From Rachycentron canadum (Eukaryota > Chordata > Actinopteri > Carangiformes > Rachycentridae), in NCBI GenBank assembly GCA_038496675.1, contig CM076658.1, forward strand, positions 15,012,229-15,076,228: a stretch of 64,000 nt of DNA. Reading direction: 5' to 3'. The translations under genes and the position numbers were made by a program. Shown one piece after another: positions 12,701 to 26,159 of this stretch (positions are counted from its first letter, which is position 1; each line of letters begins with the position of its first letter). Under the pieces are notes generated by a model. It was not told the DNA's origin, made no database searches, and saw only the letters and a program-made list of their open reading frames with translations.

Positions 12701-15161
12701 TCGGGACAAGGTGGGAGGGGAGAGAGTAGTTTGGAAACATGAGCCGTAGCTATGTGAACAAACTAATTAAGACATTTTCTCTACCCACTAAACAATCAAC
12801 AATAAGATTTAACCATTGATCTCCACGGCAATGCACGCCCGGCAAATGTGCAAGCCAAGCATTTGCCTGTAATGAAAGCAAAGCCTTAAATGAGTTTTGC
12901 ATTGTATTGTAGGTATTAGGTAACACGCCTTGTGACAGAAACCATAGAAACTACTGTTAATGTCATGGGGGGGGGGCACCAGCATGGAGCCAATTAAACT
13001 GTTATCCAGCATCTTAAATCTGGTCATGTCACACTGCAAATTAGTGTGTTGTGTGTGCAGTACATGCGCAACACAAATGCACCACGTGTGACAACGCATT
13101 AGAAAATGGTTCCCTTGTTGTGACAAGGTTGAATAGTCTGCTTATAAAATATGTTTTGAGAGTATGAATGCTGCTCATGTCAAATTAGTGGAATCACCCT
13201 GTCTCACTTGTTTAGCACAGACAAGAATACCGTAAATTCTTGGTGTCTCAGCTGTTGCTTATTATTGTGTTGCGGATGAATATGACACGTGTACATATTA
13301 AGAAACACATCCTTGTCCAATTAATAATAGCTATTACTGATGCTACTGTTCATGTTCACTTGGAAATACAAAAGTCTATACATAAAACTGTAATTATCAT
13401 TCTACAGTATGCCTTGTACTTGTGCAAGAGCGAGCTTCCTTCACGGCTTGTGTGCACAATGATCAAATTCAAGGTCTTTCATGAGGTATTTTTACGGTGT
13501 TGTGTACTGGGTTCTGTGGACTCAGAAAGTCAATGACGAATAAGAACAAAAAGTAATGAGATTGCGGCTGCAATTTTTTACTCAATGTCAAGTCAAAATA
13601 TTCTGGGCAAATCATCATGTTCGAATTATTAAAACCACTGCGTGTTGAAGTTAGACAGAGTCAGACAGCTGAGGCATTTATTCAAACTTCAACAAAAGAA
13701 AAAAAAAAAAAAAAATTTGTAGTAAACACTTTCAAAGCCCATCGGAACCCTCTTCCAGTATTTGTTATATGTAGAGGATGGCTCTGCACCCTCTTGTAAA
13801 TGTGGCCAAATGTGTCTTGGATGTGTTTACGTGTGAATTTAATACATTTTGGCTCCAATTACAATCCGACCAGCCAGGATAAAGGTGAATGCCGACGACA
13901 TCTTCATGTATCTTGCCTAACCAGGGTTCAGATGTCCCACTGGCATTTTTATCATAACAACTGCTTTGCTTTGTCTGTCGGTTTGTCCATTGCCCTACTT
14001 CGCCAGCAGTATCCCATTGTGCAAACAATTTGAATTTGAGACGCGTCCTCCTCCTAGCTGAGCGATATCCCTCCTGTGGTGAGAGGCAGGATTAATTTCT
14101 TTCCCTAACTCCCACCACACATGCAGAAGACTAGAAAGAGAGTGCTGAGGTTGGGGGGCAGGGGCTTGTGGAGGTAATACCACCACCACCTATTATCCAA
14201 GGAGTATCATTTTATTGGACCTTTACGAGACGATATTGTATTTGCCTGTTTCTGGTCGGTGCTGGCAGGGCGTCTCATGTATGATTATGTGTCTCATCGG
14301 TTTCAGCCCTATGTCGGTAATCTGTTTGTAGGGAGATAGAGAACACACAAGCTCTGTAAATAATGTAAATCTGCTACTGGGCTTCACTCTGTCTTTCTTC
14401 CCTGCAATTCATCTCTCTGTTGCTTTCTCCCATCTTTATTCATTTCTCTCTTCCTCTTTCTCTCTCAGATAAAAGTCAGGATTAGGCATTCCCTGAACTC
14501 CTGCACAACAATAATCGGAATCACCCTCCGTATCCAATCATTCGACATGACTCTGTGTGTGTGGCAAAAGGAATCAATCCTCCCTATAAGTCTGACGATC
14601 ATTAGTTCGACAAGGCGATGCATATTATGATGGCGAGATACATGACTTTTGTCCCACCACCTTGATGAAATATGAAATTATAAACTTGTTCAGGCTGCTG
14701 TCCCTGACAGGGGCTTAAATCCTAGATGGATGTGATGGCAGTGGGGCATAATTGATTCTGTCTGCACACAGCATGGGAAAAAAAAACAACAAAATGGGAA
14801 AAAGATCAGAGGTTGTAATAACAGCAAAATCACAAGGCTTTGTCCTGGCTGCCTCATGACAACTGTCATCATCAAACGTGTGTGTCTCAAGATCACCTGT
14901 TCCACCGAAGACCTCAACCCTCTTTGGAGGAAAAGAAAAAGGATAAAGTGCATATCCAATCTAGTCCTCAACAATTGAAATTGGCCAGCCAGTTGTTAAT
15001 TATAAACTAAAATGGGGGGAAAGCTGGCAATTTAAAAGCACATTAGGAGCCTGGTAGCATGATTACTGAATTAGGTGCATCCTCCAGGCAGAAACAGTTA
15101 AGCACCCGGAAAGCCCAGTGTGTATTTTGTACTGAATGTGCTCTCTCTCTCCTCTCCACAG
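9708..15161 (+). other. erbb4 intron 3, downstream part: noncoding
   Basis: No exon found. Contents: (TA)n to 9735; poly-T runs near 10159, 10567 and 11209; a CA-rich stretch at 10600-10650; a 12-bp perfect inverted repeat at 11057-11096; A-rich runs near 12512-12540; a G run near 12966; a poly-A at 13697-13714; and a pyrimidine-rich stretch at 14385-14466. A low-repeat stretch at about 14560-14780 could be conserved noncoding sequence but nothing proves it. The acceptor of exon 4 ends it with the tract ctctctctcctctccacag. Confidence 0.8.
11057..11096. repeat. 12-bp perfect inverted repeat with third copy nearby
   Basis: gccatcatctat (11057-11068) and atagatgatggc (11085-11096) are exact reverse complements with a 16-nt spacer. 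A further ccatcatctatc lies at about 11123-11134, so the middle arm could pair with either neighbour. Function unknown. Confidence 0.8.
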
Positions 15162-15293
15162 AGATCCTGAGTGGGGGTGTTTATGTTGACCAGAACAAGT
15201 TTCTGTGTCATGCCGACACAATCCACTGGCAGGACATTGTAAAAAACCCACGGATCCATCCAGTGGTGGTGCCAACCAACAGCAGCATTACAT
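15162..15293 (+). CDS. erbb4: erbb4 exon 4 (end of ligand-binding domain I)
   Basis: 132-nt exon with acceptor ctccacag and donor gtaagt. It starts two bases into a codon (Glu) and ends one base into a Cys codon. The translation includes ILSGGVYVDQNKFLCHADTI and HWQDIVKNP, the hallmark end of ERBB4 domain I. The following loop (about residues 33-44) differs most from mammals: it is one residue shorter and carries one NSS N-glycosylation sequon where mammals have NLT and NGS sites. The preceding exon (3) was looked for between 1 and 15161 and not found, so it is probably upstream. Confidence 0.97.
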
Positions 15294-18200
15294 GTAAGTA
15301 ACCAAAATTGTCCTGTAGAACACAAGACAGTTTTATTTGACTTTTTGCTGGAAGGTTCTACTCAGGGCATTGTTGCTGCTCCACACTCACATGGTTACAC
15401 AAGGAAGCTGCACAGTATCACCAAAGTCTAATCTGCTGGACAATGAGGAGATACGCTGAAACAGATGCAACTTGATAGGGTACTGCAGTTCTTTTACTTG
15501 GTTGGACTTCTGAAGGACAGTTTAAAAAAAGAATAAAAATCAATGAAGCAGCAGTGGCTAATGTAGCCTTGAGCTGGTAGTCTCAAGCCGAGATGAGTGG
15601 GCTACAGAGGTCTGTAAGCTCGCTTCTTTCATATACAGTAGAATTCTGCACCACTAGTCTGCATGTTAAGAGACTCTGTATAAAATTGACCTTACCCTTT
15701 CCTTTTATTTGACTTAGTCAGTAGCGACTCAGAAGTGGTGATAAGTAAGTGAGTAGTATTGTTTCACTTTACCGTAAGGGGTCAAACTGGTAACCTTGGG
15801 TTACTTCACATTGGATATACCAAACTGCTCTTTTTGATTACAAAAAGGTGACCTTGAACTTGTAAACGTAGTGTTGCTTCATCTAATTTTTTTTTTTCAT
15901 AGCACACTTATCTGCGCACTGCATTCATAGCTTTAGCAAAGGAATGGAAATTTTCCCATCACTTCTGTTTCTGAAGTTCAGGGGTCTAGGTCTACATATT
16001 TATTTTTTTCTCCTGAAGCACTGAGAATGTTTTTATCTTGGAAATAATTATAGATTCTCATATTTTTTTTTTTATTTAAACTTAAGCTTGGGTGCTACAG
16101 TATTCAAACACTGTGAAACCATCAAAACATCCATGGATTGCCCGGTGAAATGCACACACCTTGCTCGATCTGCACAAACTGTATTTGAAAGCCGGCTTGT
16201 CTACCAGTTGCTGTATCCGATAGAGTTTGTCAAGTAGATGTTCGGCTTGTTCAATGCAGAAAGCATCAAGAGGCAGCAATAGGTAGTAAACAAGCGAATT
16301 ACAGTAATTATTATCTCTGCGCACAATGTGCAGTGAGTTTGAGAACTTTGTGACAGAATATTGCTAAAGGAGTAGAGTAGCTCTTTTGAGGAATAGATCA
16401 TTGTGTAGGATTTGTGCATACCAGGTGAGAAAGTTTGCTAGTTAGTTAGGTTGAAGTTGGCAGTATGAAAGTGAACATTAAGTGCAATATATATGCACTT
16501 TTAGTTGTTTGTGCTACAACTACAATTACAGCTACAGCTCCTGAAGACTGAAGTTCACTCATCTCCCCTGTGCTTCCCAACTACAGTCCAGATGAGCCAA
16601 GAAAGGTTGACACCACTGAGGCAGGAAAATACAGGATTCTGAGTGTGTTGCTGTCACTCAATATTTTTGAGAATACTAATTTTTAGATATTTTTTCTCTG
16701 TTCTGCAAATTTGATAAATATAAAAAATAATCCAAGCAGATTGCAGCAAGATACAGGAGAGAAAATTTCAGCACAGGAAATCGCAAAATCATACAACGGT
16801 AGAGGACCTGAATTTAAGGGAGATTTGATACTGCTAAAAATGTGTGTTTTCATGTGGTCTGTATTTTTAACACATTTGTGTCCAGTTTTTCCAGTCAATT
16901 TAGTTCATTTCAGCATTGACCTCCCATCACCCTTTGCATTCACAATCGTTTACTCGTGGTTGGCCGAGCCATGCATCACCCAGAAAACAGTCAGCAAAAT
17001 CAGAATAAAGGTTCAGACGACCTGTTCTTGCTAGAGCTTCAAAGAGAAGCATGAGAGAGGAGATGTCCAACTATGCTGAGCTGGTTTTTGGTACTTAAAA
17101 TGACAAAAAGACAAATAGATCAAAACTTGAAAGGACAGGTAAAGTGTCAAATATGGGACCTTTTAAAAAGGCAGTTGAGGTTACTTGATGGTTTTTGGAA
17201 CTCATAATTATAAGATTGCAAAGCCTTGCTCCTAACATCTTCAGGAGCCTTTCCTAAAGCACCAGGGGCTAGTGGATAAAGTAAATGGTCTAAAGGAGAC
17301 CCCCATATCCTTTCACAATAAGATCTGTTCCATTCACAATAAGTGATCAAGTTGAGGTGAGGGGCAGAGCATTATCACAAAATCTCCCCTTCTCAATTTA
17401 CCATAGCAATAACATGGCAATGAACGCTCACGAGTTATGAATGGATTTTTTCGAGGCAAAAAAAAACAATTTTAATCTATCAGGGAATATATGGAATGAT
17501 GACTGGTTGTCAGTGAATTCAATATAAATAAAATATAATATATAATAAATGATAATAATATATATATAATATATTATTATTATACATAATGATAATATAT
17601 AAAATATGAAAATGAAGGTGCTTTAAGTCACCTCATCTGACCCTCAATGACTTAACCTCTTAACACACTCTTTTAACACAGACTTTTTGTTAATTTAGTA
17701 CTCAAACTGCTCGACATTTTAATCTGTTGATGTTTTTTCTTCTGTAATTATTTAAGCTGTCTCGTCCCTTTTGTCTACGAATATAATATTAGATAATAAA
17801 ATGTAATATCATTATGGAGCAAAATAAAAGGTTCTCTGCATATGTCCTTGGATTTCTTCTCACAGCGCTCGCCGAAGGCTTCAGATGCAGATTAACAGCT
17901 CAAAGCATTGATATTCTGCTCAATCCCCCTCCTTTCTGCAGCCCCGTTAGCCCTGGATCGACCCTGACTCCCATTCAAGTCCTCGACTCCTCAAAAAGAT
18001 CAAGAATCTCCAAACCTGTAATCCACATTTGAGAACATAATCCCAAATTCATTCTTTGGAGAGACACAAGCTTTACATTGTTATTACTTGAAACTTATTG
18101 GTGCCATGATTGTTGTGTTTATTGGTTTGCATACCCTGTTGATTTTGTCGGAAGCCCTCTTCTGTCTGTCTTTTGCCCCACACCAGCCCAGGCATGACAG

Positions 18201-19458
18201 CATTCTCAATGCTTTAACCTTCAGGGGTTGTTTTAAGAAAGCTGTAAAAGATTATGGCGCAGGAAGAGTGGTGGGACAGGTTTATTCAAGGTCTCTGTGA
18301 ATTTATAAGTTGAGATAGTGAAGACCTTGGACACTAAATGAAAACTCTTTGGCTTGACTTCACAAGTTCAGAGGAGAACAGAGATGTAACTAAGTGCAGC
18401 AGAGGTGCTGCATACTTGGCACTGTCAGACAACCACTTATGGCTGGCTGACATTTGTATTACTATCCTGTTTGTATGCTGCTTTTCATACAGTCAAGGCT
18501 GTCGACTTCTCTTTCTCAAGTGCTGTCAAAGTGCTAGTTTGAGGGGAACGGACTGGAGAAACAGAGAAACAAAAGGGGACAGCTCTGGAAAAAGACAAAA
18601 AAAGACAAGGGTAGACGTTAAGTGAAAGAACCACAGAGGAGTGATGAATCAGTGAGTGGTGGATTGAGAATGAAAGAGATGAAATGTGTGGTGGAGAGGG
18701 GCACAGACGAGGAAGAAGAGCACAGCAGAAGATGGAGAGGCTCGTGTTGGGGACTAGAGTCAGTCTCGATGCTAATAGCTCTCATCTGGAGAGGCTTGAT
18801 GGACAGAGGACAGCACTTCTGCACTTATCCAGGCTCACTTCCCCCGCAGTCAATTACCAGACAGTCAATTAAGTCCTCCAAAAAAAAAAAAAAAAAAACA
18901 GAAAGGCACCGGCTAAAGCTCTGAGGGTCTGAAGCTGCTTTTTGCTACTTTGCTGCTTTTATCTCAATCTGATGTGTGCTGGTTTCATGCCGGGCTGATT
19001 TGGAGGAGAGTGACAAAAGGAATTGTCTTATTTTCACAACAAAACCTGTGCCAAGGTTATTTAAGTTTTTATCGCCAGAGTAGCATGCACCATCGGGAGA
19101 GAGGATGTGTTGTTACTAAAAGACGGCAGGTTTTGTCATTAGTTCCTTTAGTGTTAATATCAGTACCTAAAAAAACATTTGGTTACATTTTGTCTAAAGT
19201 TGACGCTGAAAAATTACAAGCAATTTAGTTATTTAATGAGCATCATCATCAGGCAGTCATATAATTATTACGCGCCAATCCAGTCAAGTATTCAAGTGCC
19301 TACATTTCTTGGAGATTATGTTTATTATGCCAAATTCTAATCATAATACTTATAAAGCATCCACAAAGTGCTTGAAATGTACTTCTAATGAACTGTGTCT
19401 TAACAACATCACTTAAAGCAAATTTAATCATGTTTCATAGAAAACACCACACAAGGTT

Positions 19459-19500
<42 letters not shown>

Positions 19501-22500
19501 GTGGATTTAAAGCTAAGTCAAAGGAATGCCTACATTCTTTCTTACCTTTTTGATCGATTTGGGCTTCAGTGGATTGCTTGAAGGCACACAAGACTCCAGC
19601 TCAGTGCCTCTAGCCCATTTCCAGGTTCAACTAATATGGAGTTTTTAAGTTTGATCACATTTCATGATGATGCAACCATCTTAAAATGTCAATCATCTCT
19701 GTCTTTGAACTTTCCTACAGGTCAAAAGTGCCATCGTTCCTGTAATGGCCGTTGCTGGGGCCCAAAGGAGGACCAGTGTCAAAGCTGTAAGTACATAACT
19801 GTTATTAGCTGACTTTCCAGTGGCTTCCTCGCCAATTTCATCTAGCGAAATCTAAGCCTGTCAGCATGAAAGGCAAGTACACATATCAAAGATATATAAA
19901 TATATTCAAATGAATATAGATTTTGTTTTTTAGTGGTAAAATTGGAAAGTGCTGATTGCGATTCAGACAGCAGAAACCAAACTGAAAATCAGTGACATCA
20001 TGCAAGTGAATCTAGCCACTAAAGTTGTCGAGTCTTGTTTAGTTTAATATCCAAAACTTGAGGTCCAGAACTCGAGCTTTTTGTGAGTGTTACTGTAGCT
20101 ATGTCAATGTTAGCACAGCTGTTTATTTACTAGTCTTGCTGAGAGTTTCAGCCATTGTTGCGTTTAAAGCCCAAGGGGTTATAATACGTCCCCGGAGCAG
20201 CGCTATTTTTCATGGCAGCGCGCCACAGTGACTGCGTATCAAAAAGTGACAAGATGGAGCAACCTGGCCGGGGTTAGCTGGTTAGCAGGCTAGCCTCAGT
20301 CAAAGAGAGGGAAATGAGATAAATAAACTCAAAACCAACGTTTTACTTTCCTTGGCGAGGAAAGCAATGACATTTAATGCTGACTGTTTTTTTTTTTTTT
20401 GTTTGTTTGTTTTTATATGCTGGTAGGTAAGCAGAAGTTAATGTTGTTATTTCAGGCTTGTACATGGGTCAGCTCTGTGCAGGTATTTGCAAGCTGGCTG
20501 TGGAAACACTTCCATCTCCAACATGCACACAGACACCCACACACATGCACAGAAATCAACCACCACCAAATCTACCACAGCCCCCCTGCTGGGACATCCC
20601 ACCCTTCAGACTAGCTAATGGTAGCTGGAAGGCAGTGTGAGAATGATACACTACTGAGTCCATCAGCAGGGGAGAGATCCATGTTATTCCCTGTCCTCCA
20701 GTCATCTTACCTTGGCTCTCAATTCATGTATCATTTGTCTTTCTCTCAGGGTTTACACATCTTGCCTTTCTTTCTCTCTCCGTCCCACCTGTTTGAGAAA
20801 AGAACATTGTCTAATCTACAACAACATGGGCTACATGCGTGCACACTCACACACACACACACACACACAGTTTATCAGTCTGTCACAGATCCTAAACCTG
20901 TGTCTTTACAGATGTGCATCCATCCATTTTTTATCATTCCTGCATCTGTGTCTGCCTGTTACCACCTCTGGCCGGGGAGGCTTGATCTTTACTAGGATCA
21001 CACTTTAATTTTCTTGTCTTGACATAATACCACACCCTGACACTTAACAACGCAAACCCTAAAAACAACATGTTCATATTCGTGCAGGCAAAATAAGGCC
21101 TTTACACCTCTCCTCTTTCTATTAAATATCTCATTGTTTTCCTCCTCCCTTTTTTAGTTTGATCGCACTGCCCTCACCATTAATTTCCCGCCTTTCTGTC
21201 CATCACTCTGTGTGCAAAGACCACTTCATCTATGCTTCCCAACCCTGGCATGTCTCATCTTATTTGTTCTGCAGTCGCGATCTCATTAAGATAATGAGGA
21301 ATGAACTGTTTGACCAGGACCTGTTAACAGCACGTCACAGACCAGCCCTCGCTAAGCCCCGGCCCTGTCTGTCTGCCTTCTTTTAGCCGCTGTCACGCTA
21401 TCTCTCCATCTTCAGCCATATGTGGGTGTCATGATTCAGCCGTCTTTGCCCCATTTTTTTTTTCTTCACAACCTTTAATTTTATTGTGCTGAAATACATG
21501 AAATGAGTAAGTGGAAAAATGTCAAATGAAAAATGACTTCAAAGATATTGTGACATTTCCAAGAATCATTATTCAACTGTCTCAAAATCAACAATAAACA
21601 GTAGCTTTTAGTGTCAGTACCTCAGGGGGTAAGTGAATGCATTCAAGAAATAAATTACAATTCAACTTTTTCCTAGAAGCGGATGAGGAACAAAATTTTA
21701 AATGCAATGAGAAGGTTGTGGATTAAATAAAAACAGGTTTGCATGGACCGGACTCAGTGTTCTTTCCTTCAACTTTAGATTTTTTTCTATAGAATTACAA
21801 AACAAGAATGTGAGCATGGTTAAAAAAGGTTGCTTTGATATTGACTTTAATCATTTACAATAAAATTGTGCTCTTTTTGGGAAAAAAAAGATGTTTTTGG
21901 CCTGAAAAAGGTTTTTTGTTTTTGCAAAGACCTTTGTCAGAGGAGTCTTTCACACACACCTATAAACGGTATTCTGTTTGCCTCTGCCAGAGCCAGGGCT
22001 GATTGTTCGTGCTGTGTCACTGGCAAACCTACTGTAAATGGAACTTCCCTCGTTAACGTCATTAATTGCACGTGTGCGTTCCCTGCTGTTTTAAGGCTTT
22101 TTAGAAGGTAAGATCCACCTAATCGTTCATATGTTTAGTCACAGACACCACTAAACTGTGAAACCTGAAAATAACAATTTATACTAAACTAATTTGACTT
22201 CCTTCTCAGACTTCAGTCGAGACTGTCTGAGAGGATGAAATGGAGCCTTTGTACATAGCAAACACTGACACTGACCTCAAGCTCTTCGCCAATGCTGCTC
22301 TTTACTGGTAATTATTTAACAAACGGTGGCAAGAAGACATATCAGAACAGTAAGCATCGATACTTGGCTATGTTATTTATTAACTTTTAAGTAGTAATGG
22401 TTGACACAGTGTTAGTGGCTGTGCTAACGTTAACTCTTGCTCTCTGCACAAACAAGGTTTTGGTGACCAATGAGGGGGTAGCATGTATGAAGATGGTTCA

Positions 22501-25500
22501 TGTTAGACGAAACAGCTACATATTTGAGCCTCAGTCCGACCAAGACCTGCAAACTTATCAAAACAGTTTGCGTCTGTTATTTGTTTGTTCTGTTTGGTAG
22601 CAACCGGCAGTGGCTGGCGCAGTCTTGGTGGTTGTGCTAATACAAACTTTAGCGAGCTGTACTGACAAGGTTTCAGGTTTATTTTGCCCTCTCACTCATC
22701 CCGGAAGTTGACAGGATTGGTTCCTCCTTTATCTTACATATGAATCCCTAGCTGTCTGAATCCATCACTGGTTCACTGCAGTTCCAAGGAAGAAATGTGC
22801 AAGTGTGGGTCTTGCATTGTATACAAAATATATGCACAATGTTAATAACTTGATTTTGATCAGAAGGGGTCTTTTATTTGTAAGACATGTTTTTTGAGTT
22901 TTGGTTAGGTTAAGATTACTATTAAGCTAAAGCATATCATCTTTGATTTATGAAATTTTTATTTCCTTTGTGAAATCGTCCACTTCTTGAACTCCTGTAA
23001 CTGATGTGAAATCAAGTTGAGTATAAGTATGAAAGTGCCAGCTTTTACCTGTATTACTGTAACTACATCTCGGTGGCATTTGCAAAGATTGCAAAGGAAA
23101 ATTGGGTATAAAAAGTGTTTCATCTTGAAAAAAATCCCATCGTTATTTAAGAGGTTCTTTTGGAAACAGATGTGAAAAAGCACATTTTGCCTCATGTAAA
23201 TGGAAACTGAGAGGCAGTGGTTCCTGTGACTGATGCTGCTGTCCACAGACTGTTCAAATGGAAGCTTTCGGGCATATTTTGTGAGATGGATTTCTTTTGT
23301 ATTTGTCATCACCAGCCTGTTTCCTTTTTTTTTTAAAGTGGAAGTTTAAAGCCAAATTGATCAACAGCATCGCGTCTCTTGGTTGGCAAGGTCATTTGTT
23401 TGACAAAGTGTCGTGAGTAAAGGAGGCTGTTTCATTTTAGCCCAGGCACCGTTAATGGGATGCCACTGATGGTATGTTAGGCGTAGGGTAAGTGTGCATG
23501 TGTATATGCATGCGCGTTTGGTGGGTTGGCTGTGGCTTGTATCCATCACTTTGAGTATCTCGTCACTGCAAAGCCCAAAGGGATACACAGCACACATCAA
23601 AACGCTGTGTGTACGAATCACAAAAACACAAACACATGCACGTTCACGCACCAGCTCTGCGTTTCTAATGTTGTACACTAACACTTTTATTTTTCCAGGA
23701 AATTAGAATTGTGAGAACTTACTGTTTCATTCACAGTTATGACATCTGAAACTAATTTGCTTTTACCTTATTCAGCAAGTCGGATCATAAAAATGGAGCT
23801 GAATATCCATTAACTACATTCTGTTTTGCATTCCTTAGTTATTGGTGTTTTCTTCACAGGTTTAATTAGAAGTTGTCATTTTGTGGTAGGAATTTTTTCC
23901 ATTAACTTGATTATAGACACACAAGGGAGCAAGAAAATTGGATATCAATGCATGCTGGTTTTTCTCAGGAAAAAACGAAATTGACTTGATCCTGATTTTT
24001 CGTGAAAGATGGGATTTGTGGGTTGCGATGGAAGTGTAATCTAACATAGTAATTTTATTTGAAATTAATAGCACTTCTTGAAATGAGTATTATTACAGTA
24101 AATGACAAATCCAACACTGGTATAGACTCACAGATTATACTTTTCTTCTTAGAATGACGATTTGCATATGGCATATATTGCACACGCACATGCAAATACA
24201 GATACTGTAGCATATGTCTATGCAAATTAAACACTCATGGTATGAAACCGTAATAAATACAAATGAAGAGCTGAAAAATAAGAATGCTATTTCTCTTAAT
24301 TTTATGATTACGTTGCAACTTAAAACCCATTGCATGTAACTCCCAAACCAAATAATCACCAGCTTGTTATTCAATGATTTCCTATGTGTCTCAACATATT
24401 TTAATTTTTTTTTTTTTCAAATCTATCTATCATATAAATCTACATTCAGATTTGGCTGTAACGCAGCAGCAGCGAGTTACAAGGGCATATGAGTGCGACT
24501 CACACAAGAGAAAAGGGTGGACAGACATTCTCCATGACGCAATGCTTCAGATAGGAATCGCTGTCTTTTTGTCTCATTAACCTAGAGACTGTCAGAGAAA
24601 CATGTAGAGAGGAAAACATGATTGAAGATAGCTAGTAGGTGCCGGAGATACTTTAACTTGACTTTAGCTCATAGTCTGCGCTCACCACACGCAGAGCCAT
24701 ATGCTTCCAGCGGTGATTATAATAATACCTTGTAGTGAAGAAATATTATATATCATAATATTAATATTGATATAATAACAATATAATATATTAATAGTAA
24801 AGAACATGGAAGCTTTTCTATTCAAATGTATTTTATTGCAACTTTACCTACATGCTGCTTGTTCTTCTATATTTTGTGTTTTACAGCGGTACATTTGCAT
24901 CAAGTGTACTTTTTCACTCTTGCTCTTAAGTGTAATCAAGCATAATTATTCTCCACCATCTTTATGTTGCCTTTGGCCACTCTAGCCACAATTTGTTCAG
25001 TAATATTCTGATCTTCAGATAGTTTCCTTGCTATGTGATATATGTATTGTCTCTTGCTTTCTCTCTTTTCTACACCTGTCACTCTGCAGTAACGAAGACG
25101 GTGTGTGCCGAGCAGTGCGACGGCCGTTGCTTTGGTCCCTATGTTAGTGACTGTTGCCATCGTGAGTGTGCAGGTGGCTGCTATGGACCAAAGGACACAG
25201 ACTGCTTTGTAAGTGAACACACTTACACACACACACACACACACACAGTTAATTACATGGAAACATCTTAAAAATCAAAATCCAGGAATATTTCCTGTAC
25301 TTTTTATTTGTACAATCATGACACATTCTGCTTGTGACTTTTTATTTCCTGTGTTTCAAGGCAGTTCTGCAAAGGGATTTTTGCTTCTATGCTCCATTTT
25401 TCAGTCTCAAAATGTCACTTGTATGACCAATATCATAAAATGAGATTTAACTCCCATTTCCTCCTTACATGAGCGTCATTGTTGAATACACAAATCACCA

Positions 25501-26091
25501 GATCCACCCTCTCCACCAACTTTATTTTCATCGCTCTGCATGTTAAACTTGTTTCTGAGCTTGTAATTCAGAGCTCATCACTTATGGAACTCCTTTGCTT
25601 GAATTTGAACACGGCAAGTTCTTATTTTTTGCTCTTTTTAATTCTTCACATTTCATCTTTTATTACTAAATCAGTCTGGAATCATGAAGGAAGTTTTTGT
25701 TAAATCCACAACTTTGTCAGTGTCAGTGTTTTAAACATTGGCCTCAGATATTTATATATAATCTGAAAAGGCAAATCACACTTTCTCTACAGATTATTAT
25801 CTGTCTGCATCTTTCAGCAATGTCACAATTGGGCATTCTGGAGGGAAATCTCAGTGAAAAAGATGAATGTCTGTATCCTATATCATGCTTAAGCATCAGT
25901 GCTATTATTGTGTGTGTGTGTGACCGTTTGTAAATGTGCACATGCATCTACACACCCTAAAATCTCGTAACCCTATGACTGTATGCATTATGCAGGACCA
26001 CAAGGGTTAAATGAGAAAATATGTTTTTGATTTGGGTGTAATGGCCCTTTAAGAAATAATATAAATATTTGCTCCATCATTCTTTGTACTC

Positions 26092-26159
<68 letters not shown>

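Noticed and set aside
1..15161. Search for erbb4 exons 1-3
   Set aside because: No signal peptide exon or LRIIRG-type domain I exon was found on the + strand; these must be upstream.
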